A stretch of DNA of 64,000 nt, taken from positions 620,001 to 684,000 of the forward strand of contig OZ251235.1 of assembly GCA_965240325.2 (NCBI GenBank), given 5' to 3'. The translations under genes and the position numbers were made by a program. Shown here piece after piece: positions 48,001 to 61,151 of this stretch. The notes beneath the pieces are model-generated. The model saw only the letters and a program-made list of their open reading frames with translations. It made no database searches and was not told the origin of the DNA. Within the stretch, counting starts at the first letter, position 1, and every line of letters begins with the position of its first letter. Source of the DNA: Rebecca billardiae RCC1528 (Eukaryota > Haptophyta).

Positions 48001-50421
48001 GTAGATGTTGTCTGCGATCACGGCTGTGTGCAGCACGGCGGCGCCGCCGCTCGCGTTGGCGAGCGCGGCCGCCGAGAGCTCGAGCGCGCCCTGCCCGCCG
48101 GGGCCGGCGAGCGTGCCGTTGGCGAGCGCGGCCTTGGTCGCGACGACGGCGCTGATGTTCACCTTCGGCGTCGTCGCCTCGGTGCCCGGCTCGCCCGGCA
48201 CGCCGCCCGCCGTCATCGTCGACGCGAGCGCGTCCGCCGCCGCCTTGGTCGCGGCGTGCACGGCCGCGAGCGCGGGCGCGGTGCAGTTGGCCGTCTCGTT
48301 GGCGCCCGCCTCGGCGAGGGCGCGGCGGCGGCTGGCGGACGCGTCGGCGGACTGCAGCACGCAGCTCATCGTGCTGACCACGTCGCGCGCGAACGCGTCC
48401 GACGAGCCCTCGCCCGACGCGGCGGCGGCGGCGCCCGCGACCGTGCCGACCGCCAGCAGCTGGCCGCTCTCGTCGAGCGCGCAGCCCGAGCGGAGCGCGA
48501 TGGACGCGACGACGGAGGCGGCCTGCTGCGTGGAGTCGGAGGTGGCGACGGAGGCGGCGGCGACGGCGCTCGCCGTGCTGAGCATCGCCGTGGACACCGC
48601 GCTCGAGCCCCCGCCCGCCGTCGAGTTGGACGAGCCGGTGTCCAGCCGGCGGCGGCGGCGGGCGCCGCCGCCCGCGTCGCAGCCGAGCTCGTCGCCCGCC
48701 GCGCCCGCGAGCGAGAGGAGGAGCTGCATCGCCGACGCGCCCGAGCCGGTGTCCGCCGCGGTGTTGGCGGCGTCGAGCGCCGCGCCGACCGCGTCGCAGT
48801 CCAGCGCCGGCGCCGGCTCGACGCGCACGCCGCCCACCGACGCGCGCGCGGACGCGCCATAAAAGTCGTACACCGACACGGTCACGGCGAGCTCGCCCGC
48901 GGGCAGGAACGCGCGCGCCGTCTTCGCCCTCACGCGCTCGCCGAGCGACTGGGGCGCGTCGGCGCCGCTCGGCAGGTACGAGTAGCCGTACTCGAGCGGC
49001 GAGTCCTCCGGGTCGTCCGTCCAGCCGTTCGCCTGCAGCACAAACTGCGTGCCCAGCTCGACGCCGCCGGCCATCGGCGAGACCGTCAGGTCGCCGCCGT
49101 ACGGCGGCCGGTTCATCTGCACGCTCACCGACGCGACCGCGGGCTGCGAGCCGCCAAAGACGCGGAGCTCGAAGACGTAGATCGCGCCGGGCGTGAGCAC
49201 GCCCGAGCGGAACGCCAGGGCGGGCTGGTCCGCGCCCGTCGTCGTCACGCCCGCCGCGTCCGCGAGGTCGAGCCCCGCGTCGGCGAGCTGCCCCGCGACC
49301 GAGAGCCGCGCGCTCCAGCGGTACGCGAACGCGGCCTGGCCCGCCGCCTCGCGCGCGGCCGAGGCGGCGTCGAGGCTGGTGGAGAGCGAGACGCGCTGCG
49401 TGGGGAGCGACCACGTCGGGTTGTACTTGAGCGCGGTGAGCGGCGCGAACGAGACCACCGGCACCGCGCCGCCCACCACCTCGAGCACGACGGCCGCGCT
49501 CGCGGGCGCGAGGCCGCTCTTTGAGAGCGTGAGGCTGATCGTGTAGTTGCCCTCCGCGAGCTGCACCGCCTCGGGCACGGCGAGCACCGGGCCGTCGAGG
49601 GCGACGCCCGCGTCGAAGGCGGCGGGCGTGCCGTGCGTCGCGTTCAGCCGGCGCGCCACCGACCACGCGAACGAGAGCTCCGGGCCGAGCCCGGCGCCGT
49701 CGGGCACGTTGGGGGCGTACGAGGCGGACGCGTCAATCTCGAGATCTCCCGTGGTGCTCACGCGGCGGTCGCCGCCCGAGATGATGGCCTGCAGCGGCTG
49801 CGCGACGACGACGAGGCGGACCGACGCGCTCGTCGCCGAGCTCGGGTCCGCGCCCATCGCCGCCGAGAGCCTCAGCGTGTACGTGCGCGACGGCACGAGC
49901 GAGAAGGCGGGGATGCGCAGCGACGCGCGCTCCGGCTCGGCGAGCGCGAGCGACGTGTCGGCGCTCGCGTCGGCGCCCGCCGCGTCCGTGATCGACTCGA
50001 CCGACCACGCAAAGTCGATCTGCGCGGAGTCGTCGGCGGGCCAGCAGTCGGCGAGCGCAGCCACGCCCTTGAGCAGCACGCTCGACGCCGGCCGCGCGGT
50101 CAGCTCGAACGGCCCGTCGATCGAGAGCGAGGGCGTGGCGCCGCCCGCGCGCGTGACCGCCCAGCGCACGAGCGCGGACGTGCGGCCGAGGAACGACGAG
50201 ACGCGGAGCAGGAAGACGAAGGAGGAGCCCTCGAGCCCGTCGAGCGTGAGCACCGACGTCGACGGCGGAAAGGCCGCGCTGTCCGCCAGCCGCGCGTTGA
50301 GCTGCGCCGCGAAGTCGGAGACGCCCGGGTCGACGCGCCACGTGTACGTGAGGTCCTTGATGCCGCCGCCGGTCGAGCCGCTGCCGTCGAGCACGAGCAC
50401 CTCGCCCGGGCACGACGAGAT
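43915..50421 (-). CDS. polycystin-1-like REJ/GPS membrane protein (5' part missing)
   Basis: At least 2168 aa without an intron; stop at 43915. In order: REJ/PKD-type beta domains (SSCPGEVLVLDGSGSTG and on, 50421-48850), a Ser/Ala-rich region with basic clusters, an EGF-like module (CASDGACDCVPPYTGPSC, near 47650) and a GPS-like CSCTHLTDFGG (near 47500). Next come a first transmembrane helix (WVYGLVLGMAGACALSVAAFGL), an Arg/Ala coiled coil with an IQ motif (LIQAATRGRAARR), and two helices (FWSVCMLALVIECMLYD; LVQLVLFACITAGLTLPALALF). A disordered loop of about 700 residues with a proline run contains, at its end, an EF-hand pair (FDVDGSGHMDVSEL; DKDQNAELSFAEL). Final helices (LAWLSMWAIFTGLGMIAVIF; VEEPLMIAASAAMPWLL) follow. 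The order resembles polycystin-1 helices 1-5, but I see no PLAT domain and no TRP-like channel half. No in-frame ATG exists before the satellite, so the start lies upstream; an acceptor is possible at 50423/50422. Confidence 0.8.
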
Positions 50422-50664
50422 CTGGGTGGGCCCGTTGAGCGCGGAGCGTTTAGAGCTGGTGGCGATTGCAGTCCATCTGTCTGTGAACTGGTCGCTAACT
50501 GACACGGGTGCGACGCAGCAGCCAACGCAGAGTGCTTGCAGCTTGCAGAGGGCCTCCAGCTGCCGGGCGGTTTGCCGCCGCTCGCCGCTGCATCGTGCAC
50601 ACTGCCGTGCACACGCCCCCGAGGCCCGGGGCGGGCGGCCCGGCGCGCGGCGTGACGGCCGGGG

Positions 50665-52326
50665 GTGCGCGCGAGGGCCGCCCTGTCCCATCGGCGCCCT
50701 TTGACCCGCCTCGGCGGCTCGCTCCTTCGGCGCGCGCTCCGTCTCGGTGAGCGCCGCCGCCGGCCTGCAGCGCGCGGCAGAGCGCGGCGGCGCGGCGGCG
50801 CGCGACTTGCCCGCTGCCCGCGGCCCAGCGCCCCCGAGGCCCGGGGCGGGCGGCCCGGCGCGCGGCGTGACGGCCGGGGGTGCGCGCGAGGGCCGCCCTG
50901 TCCCATCGGCGCCCTTCGACCCGCCTCTCCGGCGCGCGCTCCGTCTCGGCGAGCGCCGCCGCCGGCCTGCAGCGCGCGGCAGAGCGCGCCGGCGGCTCGA
51001 CTTGCCCGCTGCCCGCGGCCCAGCGCCCCCGAGGCCCGGGGCGGGCGGCCCGGCGCGCGGCGTGACGGCCGGGGGTGCGCGCGAGGGCCGCCCTGTCCCA
51101 TCGGCGCCCTTTGACCCGCCTCGGCGGCTCGCTCCTTCGGCGCGCGCTCCGTCTCGGCGAGCGCCGCCGCCGGCCTGCAGCGCGCGGCAGAGCGCGCCGG
51201 CGGCTCGACTTGCCCGCTGCCCGCGGCCCAACGCCCCCGAGGCCCGGGGCGGGCGGCCCGGCGCGCGGCGCGACGGCCGGGGGTGCGCGCGAGGGCCGCC
51301 CTGTCCCATCGGCGCCCTTTGACCCGCCTCGGCGGCTCGCTCCTTCGGCGCCCGCTCCGTCTCGGCGAGCGCCGCCGGCATGCAGCGCGCGGCAGAGCGC
51401 GCCGGCGGCTCGACTTGCCCGCGCCCGACGGCCCAACGCCCCCGGGGCCCGGGGCGGGCGGCCCGGCGCGCGGCGTGACGGCCGGGGGTGCGCGCGAGGG
51501 CCGCCCTGTCCCATCGGCGCCCTTCGACCCGCCTCGGCGGCTCGCTCCTCCGGCGCGCGCTCCGCCGCGGCGAGCGCCGCCGCCGGCCTGCAGCGCGCGG
51601 CAGAGCGCGCCGGCGGCTCGACTTGCCCGCTGCCCGCGGCCCAGCGCCCCCGAGGCCCGGGGCGGGCGGCCCGGCGCGCGGCGTGACGGCCGGGGGTGCG
51701 CGCGAGGGCCGCCCTGTCCCATCGGCGCCCTTCGACCCGCCTCGGCGGCTCGCTCCTCCGGCGCGCGCTCCGTCTCGGCGAGCGCCGCCGCCGGCCTGCA
51801 GCGCGCGGCAGAGCGCGCCGGCGGCTCGACTTGCCCGCTGCCCGCGGCCCAGCGCCCCCGAGGCCCGGGGCGGGCGGCCCGGCGCGCGGCGTGACGGCCG
51901 GGGGTGCGCGCGAGGGCCGCCCTGTCCCATCGGCGCCCTTTGACCTGCCTCGGCGGCTCGCTCCTTCGGCGCGCGCTCCGCCGCGCGCCGCCGGCCTGCA
52001 GCGCGCGGCAGAGCGCGGCGGCGCGGCGGCGCGCGACTTGCCCGCTGCCCGCGGCCCAGCGCCCCCGAGGCCCGGGGCGGGCGGCCCGGCGCGCGGCGTG
52101 ACGGCCGGGGGTGCGCGCGAGGGCCGCCCTGTCCCATCGGCGCCCTTCGACCCGCCTCGGCGGCTCGCTCCTCCGGCGCGCGCTCCGCCGCGGCGAGCGC
52201 CGCCGCCGGCCTGCAGCGCGCGGCAGAGCGCGGCGGCGCGGCGGCGCGCGGCGGCTCGACTTGCCCGCGGCCCAGCGCCCCCGAGGCCCGGGGCGGGCGG
52301 CCCGGCGCGCGGCGTGACGGCCGGGG
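50665..52326. repeat. higher-order repeat copy 1 (8 units, 1662 bp)
   Basis: Unit steps 215-195-208-205-208-208-207-216. It differs from the next two copies by a 13-bp deletion (CGGCGGCTCGCTC missing near 50930), which turns a 208-bp unit into 195. Confidence 0.85.
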
Positions 52327-54001
52327 GTGCGCGCGAGGGCCGCCCTGTCCCATCGGCGCCCTTTGACCCGCCTCGGCGGCTCGCTCCTTCGGCGCGCGCT
52401 CCGTCTCGGTGAGCGCCGCCGCCGGCCTGCAGCGCGCGGCAGAGCGCGGCGGCGCGGCGGCGCGCGACTTGCCCGCTGCCCGCGGCCCAGCGCCCCCGAG
52501 GCCCGGGGCGGGCGGCCCGGCGCGCGGCGTGACGGCCGGGGGTGCGCGCGAGGGCCGCCCTGTCCCATCGGCGCCCTTCGACCCGCCTCGGCGGCTCGCT
52601 CCTCCGGCGCGCGCTCCGTCTCGGCGAGCGCCGCCGCCGGCCTGCAGCGCGCGGCAGAGCGCGCCGGCGGCTCGACTTGCCCGCTGCCCGCGGCCCAGCG
52701 CCCCCGAGGCCCGGGGCGGGCGGCCCGGCGCGCGGCGTGACGGCCGGGGGTGCGCGCGAGGGCCGCCCTGTCCCATCGGCGCCCTTTGACCCGCCTCGGC
52801 GGCTCGCTCCTTCGGCGCGCGCTCCGTCTCGGCGAGCGCCGCCGCCGGCCTGCAGCGCGCGGCAGAGCGCGCCGGCGGCTCGACTTGCCCGCTGCCCGCG
52901 GCCCAACGCCCCCGAGGCCCGGGGCGGGCGGCCCGGCGCGCGGCGCGACGGCCGGGGGTGCGCGCGAGGGCCGCCCTGTCCCATCGGCGCCCTTTGACCC
53001 GCCTCGGCGGCTCGCTCCTTCGGCGCCCGCTCCGTCTCGGCGAGCGCCGCCGGCATGCAGCGCGCGGCAGAGCGCGCCGGCGGCTCGACTTGCCCGCGCC
53101 CGACGGCCCAACGCCCCCGGGGCCCGGGGCGGGCGGCCCGGCGCGCGGCGTGACGGCCGGGGGTGCGCGCGAGGGCCGCCCTGTCCCATCGGCGCCCTTC
53201 GACCCGCCTCGGCGGCTCGCTCCTCCGGCGCGCGCTCCGCCGCGGCGAGCGCCGCCGCCGGCCTGCAGCGCGCGGCAGAGCGCGCCGGCGGCTCGACTTG
53301 CCCGCTGCCCGCGGCCCAGCGCCCCCGAGGCCCGGGGCGGGCGGCCCGGCGCGCGGCGTGACGGCCGGGGGTGCGCGCGAGGGCCGCCCTGTCCCATCGG
53401 CGCCCTTCGACCCGCCTCGGCGGCTCGCTCCTCCGGCGCGCGCTCCGTCTCGGCGAGCGCCGCCGCCGGCCTGCAGCGCGCGGCAGAGCGCGCCGGCGGC
53501 TCGACTTGCCCGCTGCCCGCGGCCCAGCGCCCCCGAGGCCCGGGGCGGGCGGCCCGGCGCGCGGCGTGACGGCCGGGGGTGCGCGCGAGGGCCGCCCTGT
53601 CCCATCGGCGCCCTTTGACCTGCCTCGGCGGCTCGCTCCTTCGGCGCGCGCTCCGCCGCGCGCCGCCGGCCTGCAGCGCGCGGCAGAGCGCGGCGGCGCG
53701 GCGGCGCGCGACTTGCCCGCTGCCCGCGGCCCAGCGCCCCCGAGGCCCGGGGCGGGCGGCCCGGCGCGCGGCGTGACGGCCGGGGGTGCGCGCGAGGGCC
53801 GCCCTGTCCCATCGGCGCCCTTCGACCCGCCTCGGCGGCTCGCTCCTCCGGCGCGCGCTCCGCCGCGGCGAGCGCCGCCGCCGGCCTGCAGCGCGCGGCA
53901 GAGCGCGGCGGCGCGGCGGCGCGCGGCGGCTCGACTTGCCCGCGGCCCAGCGCCCCCGAGGCCCGGGGCGGGCGGCCCGGCGCGCGGCGTGACGGCCGGG
54001 G
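52327..54001. repeat. higher-order repeat copy 2 (8 units, 1675 bp)
   Basis: Unit steps 215-208-208-205-208-208-207-216, the same order as copies 1 and 3. Individual units within a copy differ more from each other than from the unit at the same position in the next copy. Confidence 0.9.
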
Positions 54002-55676
54002 GTGCGCGCGAGGGCCGCCCTGTCCCATCGGCGCCCTTTGACCCGCCTCGGCGGCTCGCTCCTTCGGCGCGCGCTCCGTCTCGGTGAGCGCCGCCGCCGG
54101 CCTGCAGCGCGCGGCAGAGCGCGGCGGCGCGGCGGCGCGCGACTTGCCCGCTGCCCGCGGCCCAGCGCCCCCGAGGCCCGGGGCGGGCGGCCCGGCGCGC
54201 GGCGTGACGGCCGGGGGTGCGCGCGAGGGCCGCCCTGTCCCATCGGCGCCCTTTGACCCGCCTCGGCGGCTCGCTCCTCCGGCGCGCGCTCCGTCTCGGC
54301 GAGCGCCGCCGCCGGCCTGCAGCGCGCGGCAGAGCGCGCCGGCGGCTCGACTTGCCCGCTGCCCGCGGCCCAGCGCCCCCGAGGCCCGGGGCGGGCGGCC
54401 CGGCGCGCGGCGTGACGGCCGGGGGTGCGCGCGAGGGCCGCCCTGTCCCATCGGCGCCCTTTGACCCGCCTCGGCGGCTCGCTCCTTCGGCGCGCGCTCC
54501 GTCTCGGCGAGCGCCGCCGCCGGCCTGCAGCGCGCGGCAGAGCGCGCCGGCGGCTCGACTTGCCCGCTGCCCGCGGCCCAACGCCCCCGAGGCCCGGGGC
54601 GGGCGGCCCGGCGCGCGGCGCGACGGCCGGGGGTGCGCGCGAGGGCCGCCCTGTCCCATCGGCGCCCTTTGACCCGCCTCGGCGGCTCGCTCCTTCGGCG
54701 CCCGCTCCGTCTCGGCGAGCGCCGCCGGCATGCAGCGCGCGGCAGAGCGCGCCGGCGGCTCGACTTGCCCGCGCCCGACGGCCCAACGCCCCCGGGGCCC
54801 GGGGCGGGCGGCCCGGCGCGCGGCGTGACGGCCGGGGGTGCGCGCGAGGGCCGCCCTGTCCCATCGGCGCCCTTCGACCCGCCTCGGCGGCTCGCTCCTC
54901 CGGCGCGCGCTCCGCCGCGGCGAGCGCCGCCGCCGGCCTGCAGCGCGCGGCAGAGCGCGCCGGCGGCTCGACTTGCCCGCTGCCCGCGGCCCAGCGCCCC
55001 CGAGTCCCGGGGCGGGCGGCCCGGCGCGCGGCGTGACGGCCGGGGGTGCGCACGAGGGCCGCCCTGTCCCATCGGCGCCCTTCGACCCGCCTCGGCGGCT
55101 CGCTCCTCCGGCGCGCGCTCCGTCTCGGCGAGCGCCGCCGCCGGCCTGCAGCGCGCGGCAGAGCGCGCCGGCGGCTCGACTTGCCCGCTGCCCGCGGCCC
55201 AGCGCCCCCGAGGCCCGGGGCGGGCGGCCCGGCGCGCGGCGTGACGGCCGGGGGTGCGCGCGAGGGCCGCCCTGTCCCATCGGCGCCCTTTGACCTGCCT
55301 CGGCGGCTCGCTCCTTCGGCGCGCGCTCCGCCGCGCGCCGCCGGCCTGCAGCGCGCGGCAGAGCGCGGCGGCGCGGCGGCGCGCGACTTGCCCGCTGCCC
55401 GCGGCCCAGCGCCCCCGAGGCCCGGGGCGGGCGGCCCGGCGCGCGGCGTGACGGCCGGGGGTGCGCGCGAGGGCCGCCCTGTCCCATCGGCGCCCTTCGA
55501 CCCGCCTCGGCGGCTCGCTCCTCCGGCGCGCGCTCCGCCGCGGCGAGCGCCGCCGCCGGCCTGCAGCGCGCGGCAGAGCGCGGCGGCGCGGCGGCGCGCG
55601 GCGGCTCGACTTGCCCGCGGCCCAGCGCCCCCGAGGCCCGGGGCGGGCGGCCCGGCGCGCGGCGTGACGGCCGGGG
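54002..55676. repeat. higher-order repeat copy 3 (8 units, 1675 bp)
   Basis: Same step order and length as copy 2. It has private changes, such as GAGTCCCGG for GAGGCCCGG near 55004 and GTGCGCACGAGG for GTGCGCGCGAGG near 55046. Confidence 0.9.
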
Positions 55677-56520
55677 GTGCGCGCGAGGGCCGCCCTGTCC
55701 CATCGGCGCCCTTTGACCCGCCTCGGCGGCTCGCTCCTTCGGCGCGCGCTCCGTCTCGGTGAGCGCCGCCGCCGGCCTGCAGCGCGCGGCAGAGCGCGGC
55801 GGCGCGGCGGCGCGCGACTTGCCCGCTGCCCGCGGCCCAGCGCCCCCGAGGCCCGGGGCGGGCGGCCCGGCGCGCGGCGTGACGGCCGGGGGTGCGCGCG
55901 AGGGCCGCCCTGTCCCATCGGCGCCCTTTGACCCGCCTCGGCGGCTCGCTCCTCCGGCGCGCGCTCCGTCTCGGCGAGCGCCGCCGCCGGCCTGCAGCGC
56001 GCGGCAGAGCGCGCCGGCGGCTCGACTTGCCCGCTGCCCGCGGCCCAACGCCCCCGAGGCCCGGGGCGGGCGGCCCGGCGCGCGGCGCGACGGCCGGGGG
56101 TGCGCGCGAGGGCCGCCCTGTCCCATCGGCGCCCTTTGACCCGCCTCGGCGGCTCGCTCCTTCGGCGCCCGCTCCGTCTCGGCGAGCGCCGCCGGCATGC
56201 AGCGCGCGGCAGAGCGCGCCGGCGGCTCGACTTGCCCGCGCCCGACGGCCCAACGCCCCCGGGGCCCGGGGCGGGCGGCCCGGCGCGCGGCGTGACGGCC
56301 GGGGGTGCGCGCGAGGGCCGCCCTGTCCCATCGGCGCCCTTCGACCCGCCTCGGCGGCTCGCTCCTCCGGCGCGCGCTCCGCCGCGGCGAGCGCCGCCGC
56401 CGGCCTGCAGCGCGCGGCAGAGCGCGGCGGCGCGGCGGCGCGCGGCGGCTCGACTTGCCCGCGGCCCAGCGCCCCCGAGGCCCGGGGCGGGCGGCCCGGC
56501 GCGCGGCGTGACGGCCGGGG

Positions 56521-58870
56521 GTGCGCGCGAGGGCCGCCCTGTCCCATCGGCGCCCTTCGACCCGCCTCGGCGGCTCGCTCCTCCGGCGCGCGCTCCGCCG
56601 CGGCGAGCGCCGCCGCCGGCCTGCAGCGCGCGGCAGAGCGCGGCGGCGCGGCGGCGCGCGGCGGCTCGACTTGCCCGCGGCCCAGCGCCCCCGAGGCCCG
56701 GGGCGGGCGGCCCGGCGCGCGGCGTGACGGCCGGGGGTGCGCGCGAGGGCCGCCCTGTCCCATCGGCGCCCTTTGACCCGCCTCGGCGGCTCGCTCCTTC
56801 GGCGCGCGCTCCGCCGCGCGCCGCCGGCCTGCAGCGCGCGGCAGAGCGCGGCGGCGCGGCGGCGCGCGACTTGCCCGCTGCCCGCGGCCCAGCGCCCCCG
56901 AGGCCCGGGGCGGGCGGCCCGGCGCGCGGCGTGACGGCCGGGGGTGCGCGCGAGGGCCGCCCTGTCCCATCGGCGCCCTTCGACCCGCCTCGGCGGCTCG
57001 CTCCTCCGGCGCGCGCTCCGTCTCGGCGAGCGCCGCCGCCGGCCTGCAGCGCGCGGCAGAGCGCGCCGGCGGCTCGACTTGCCCGCTGCCCGCGGCCCAA
57101 CGCCCCCGAGGCCCGGGGCGGGCGGCCCGGCGCGCGGCGCGACGGCCGGGGGTGCGCGCGAGGGCCGCCCTGTCCCATCGGCGCCCTTTGACCCGCCTCG
57201 GCGGCTCGCTCCTTCGGCGCCCGCTCCGTCTCGGCGAGCGCCGCCGGCATGCAGCGCGCGGCAGAGCGCGCCGGCGGCTCGACTTGCCCGCGCCCGACGG
57301 CCCAACGCCCCCGGGGCCCGGGGCGGGCGGCCCGGCGCGCGGCGTGACGGCCGGGGGTGCGCGCGAGGGCCGCCCTGTCCCATCGGCGCCCTTCGACCCG
57401 CCTCGGCGGCTCGCTCCTCCGGCGCGCGCTCCGCCGCGGCGAGCGCCGCCGCCGGCCTGCAGCGCGCGGCAGAGCGCGGCGGCGCGGCGGCGCGCGGCGG
57501 CTCGACTTGCCCGCGGCCCAGCGCCCCCGAGGCCCGGGGCGGGCGGCCCGGCGCGCGGCGCGACGGCCGGGGGTGCGCGCGAGGGCCGCCCTGTCCCATC
57601 GGCGCCCTTTGACCCGCCTCGGCGGCTCGCTCCTTCGGCGCCCGCTCCGTCTCGGCGAGCGCCGCCGGCATGCAGCGCGCGGCAGAGCGCGCCGGCGGCT
57701 CGACTTGCCCGCGCCCGACGGCCCAACGCCCCCGGGGCCCGGGGCGGGCGGCCCGGCGCGCGGCGTGACGGCCGGGGGTGCGCGCGAGGGCCGCCCTGTC
57801 CCATCGGCGCCCTTCGACCCGCCTCGGCGGCTCGCTCCTCCGGCGCGCGCTCCGCCGCGGCGAGCGCCGCCGCCGGCCTGCAGCGCGCGGCAGAGCGCGC
57901 CGGCGGCTCGACTTGCCCGCTGCCCGCGGCCCAGCGCCCCCGAGGCCCGGGGCGGGCGGCCCGGCGCGCGGCGTGACGGCCGGGGGTGCGCGCGAGGGCC
58001 GCCCTGTCCCATCGGCGCCCTTCGACCCGCCTCGGCGGCTCGCTCCTCCGGCGCGCGCTCCGTCTCGGCGAGCGCCGCCGCCGGCCTGCAGCGCGCGGCA
58101 GAGCGCGCCGGCGGCTCGACTTGCCCGCTGCCCGCGGCCCAGCGCCCCCGAGGCCCGGGGCGGGCGGCCCGGCGCGCGGCGTGACGGCCGGGGGTGCGCG
58201 CGAGGGCCGCCCTGTCCCATCGGCGCCCTTTGACCTGCCTCGGCGGCTCGCTCCTTCGGCGCGCGCTCCGCCGCGCGCCGCCGGCCTGCAGCGCGCGGCA
58301 GAGCGCGGCGGCGCGCCGGCGGCTCGACTTGCCCGCTGCCCGCGGCCCAACGCCCCCGAGGCCCGGGGCGGGCGGCCCGGCGCGCGGCGCGACGGCCGGG
58401 GGTGCGCGCGAGGGCCGCCCTGTTCCCATCGGCGCCCTTTGACCCGCCTCGGCGGCTCGCTCCTTCGGCGCCCGCTCCGTCTCGGCGAGCGCCGCCGGCA
58501 TGCAGCGCGCGGCAGAGCGCGCCGGCGGCTCGACTTGCCCGCGCCCGACGGCCCAACGCCCCCGGGGCCCGGGGCGGGCGGCCCGGCGCGCGGCGTGACG
58601 GCCGGGGGTGCGCGCGAGGGCCGCCCTGTCCCATCGGCGCCCTTCGACCCGCCTCGGCGGCTCGCTCCTCCGGCGCGCGCTCCGTCTCGGCGAGCGCCGC
58701 CGCCGGCCTGCAGCGCGCGGCAGAGCGCGCCGGCGGCTCGACTTGCCCGCTGCCCGCGGCCCAACGCCCCCGAGGCCCGGGGCGGGCGGCCCGGCGCGCG
58801 GCGTGACGGCCGGGGGTGCGCGCGAGGGCCGCCCTGTCCCATCGGCGCCCTTTGACCTGCCTCGGCGGCT
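56521..58870. repeat. duplicated satellite block, copy A
   Basis: Unit steps 216-207-208-205-216-205-208-208-208-206-208 recur at 61152-63500, offset exactly 4631 bp. Both copies carry the rare CTGTTCCCATCGG variant (near 58420 and 63051), which is found nowhere else in the array. Confidence 0.85.
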
Positions 58871-61151
58871 CGCTCCTTCGGCGCGCGCTCCGCCGCGCGC
58901 CGCCGGCCTGCAGCGCGCGGCAGAGCGCGGCGGCGCGGCGGCGCGCGACTTGCCCGCTGCCCGCGGCCCAGCGCCCCCGAGGCCCGGGGCGGGCGGCCCG
59001 GCGCGCGGCGTGACGGCCGGGGGTGCGCGCGAGGGCCGCCCTGTCCCATCGGCGCCCTTCGACCCGCCTCGGCGGCTCGCTCCTCCGGCGCGCGCTCCGC
59101 CGCGGCGAGCGCCGCCGCCGGCCTGCAGCGCGCGGCAGAGCGCGGCGGCGCGGCGGCGCGCGGCGGCTCGACTTGCCCGCGGCCCAGCGCCCCCGAGGCC
59201 CGGGGCGGGCGGCCCGGCGCGCGGCGTGACGGCCGGGGGTGCGCGCGAGGGCCGCCCTGTCCCATCGGCGCCCTTTGACCCGCCTCGGCGGCTCGCTCCT
59301 TCGGCGCGCGCTCCGTCTCGGTGAGCGCCGCCGCCGGCCTGCAGCGCGCGGCAGAGCGCGGCGGCGCGGCGGCGCGCGACTTGCCCGCTGCCCGCGGCCC
59401 AGCGCCCCCGAGGCCCGGGGCGGGCGGCCCGGCGCGCGGCGTGACGGCCGGGGGTGCGCGCGAGGGCCGCCCTGTCCCATCGGCGCCCTTCGACCCGCCT
59501 CGGCGGCTCGCTCCTCCGGCGCGCGCTCCGTCTCGGCGAGCGCCGCCGCCGGCCTGCAGCGCGCGGCAGAGCGCGGCGGCGCGGCGGCGCGCGGCGGCTC
59601 GACTTGCCCGCGGCCCAGCGCCCCCGAGGCCCGGGGCGGGCGGCCCGGCGCGCGGCGTGACGGCCGGGGGTGCGCGCGAGGGCCGCCCTGTCCCATCGGC
59701 GCCCTTTGACCCGCCTCGGCGGCTCGCTCCTTCGGCGCGCGCTCCGCCGCGCGCCGCCGGCCTGCAGCGCGCGGCAGAGCGCGGCGGCGCGGCGGCGCGC
59801 GACTTGCCCGCTGCCCGCGGCCCAGCGCCCCCGAGGCCCGGGGCGGGCGGCCCGGCGCGCGGCGTGACGGCCGGGGGTGCGCGCGAGGGCCGCCCTGTCC
59901 CATCGGCGCCCTTCGACCCGCCTCGGCGGCTCGCTCCTCCGGCGCGCGCTCCGTCTCGGCGAGCGCCGCCGCCGGCCTGCAGCGCGCGGCAGAGCGCGGC
60001 GGCGCGGCGGCGCGCGGCGGCTCGACTTGCCCGCGGCCCAGCGCCCCCGAGGCCCGGGGCGGGCGGCCCGGCGCGCGGCGTGACGGCCGGGGGTGCGCGC
60101 GAGGGCCGCCCTGTCCCATCGGCGCCCTTTGACCCGCCTCGGCGGCTCGCTCCTTCGGCGCGCGCTCCGTCTCGGTGAGCGCCGCCGCCGGCCTGCAGCG
60201 CGCGGCAGAGCGCGGCGGCGCGGCGGCGCGCGACTTGCCCGCTGCCCGCGGCCCAGCGCCCCCGAGGCCCGGGGCGGGCGGCCCGGCGCGCGGCGTGACG
60301 GCCGGGGGTGCGCGCGAGGGCCGCCCTGTCCCATCGGCGCCCTTTGACCCGCCTCGGCGGCTCGCTCCTCCGGCGCGCGCTCCGTCTCGGCGAGCGCCGC
60401 CGCCGGCCTGCAGCGCGCGGCAGAGCGCGCCGGCGGCTCGACTTGCCCGCTGCCCGCGGCCCAACGCCCCCGAGGCCCGGGGCGGGCGGCCCGGCGCGCG
60501 GCGCGACGGCCGGGGGTGCGCGCGAGGGCCGCCCTGTCCCATCGGCGCCCTTTGACCCGCCTCGGCGGCTCGCTCCTTCGGCGCCCGCTCCGTCTCGGCG
60601 AGCGCCGCCGGCATGCAGCGCGCGGCAGAGCGCGCCGGCGGCTCGACTTGCCCGCGCCCGACGGCCCAACGCCCCCGGGGCCCGGGGCGGGCGGCCCGGC
60701 GCGCGGCGTGACGGCCGGGGGTGCGCGCGAGGGCCGCCCTGTCCCATCGGCGCCCTTCGACCCGCCTCGGCGGCTCGCTCCTCCGGCGCGCGCTCCGCCG
60801 CGGCGAGCGCCGCCGCCGGCCTGCAGCGCGCGGCAGAGCGCGGCGGCGCGGCGGCGCGCGGCGGCTCGACTTGCCCGCGGCCCAGCGCCCCCGAGGCCCG
60901 GGGCGGGCGGCCCGGCGCGCGGCGTGACGGCCGGGGGTGCGCGCGAGGGCCGCCCTGTCCCATCGGCGCCCTTTGACCCGCCTCGGCGGCTCGCTCCTTC
61001 GGCGCGCGCTCCGTCTCGGTGAGCGCCGCCGCCGGCCTGCAGCGCGCGGCAGAGCGCGGCGGCGCGGCGGCGCGCGACTTGCCCGCTGCCCGCGGCCCAG
61101 CGCCCCCGAGGCCCGGGGCGGGCGGCCCGGCGCGCGGCGTGACGGCCGGGG

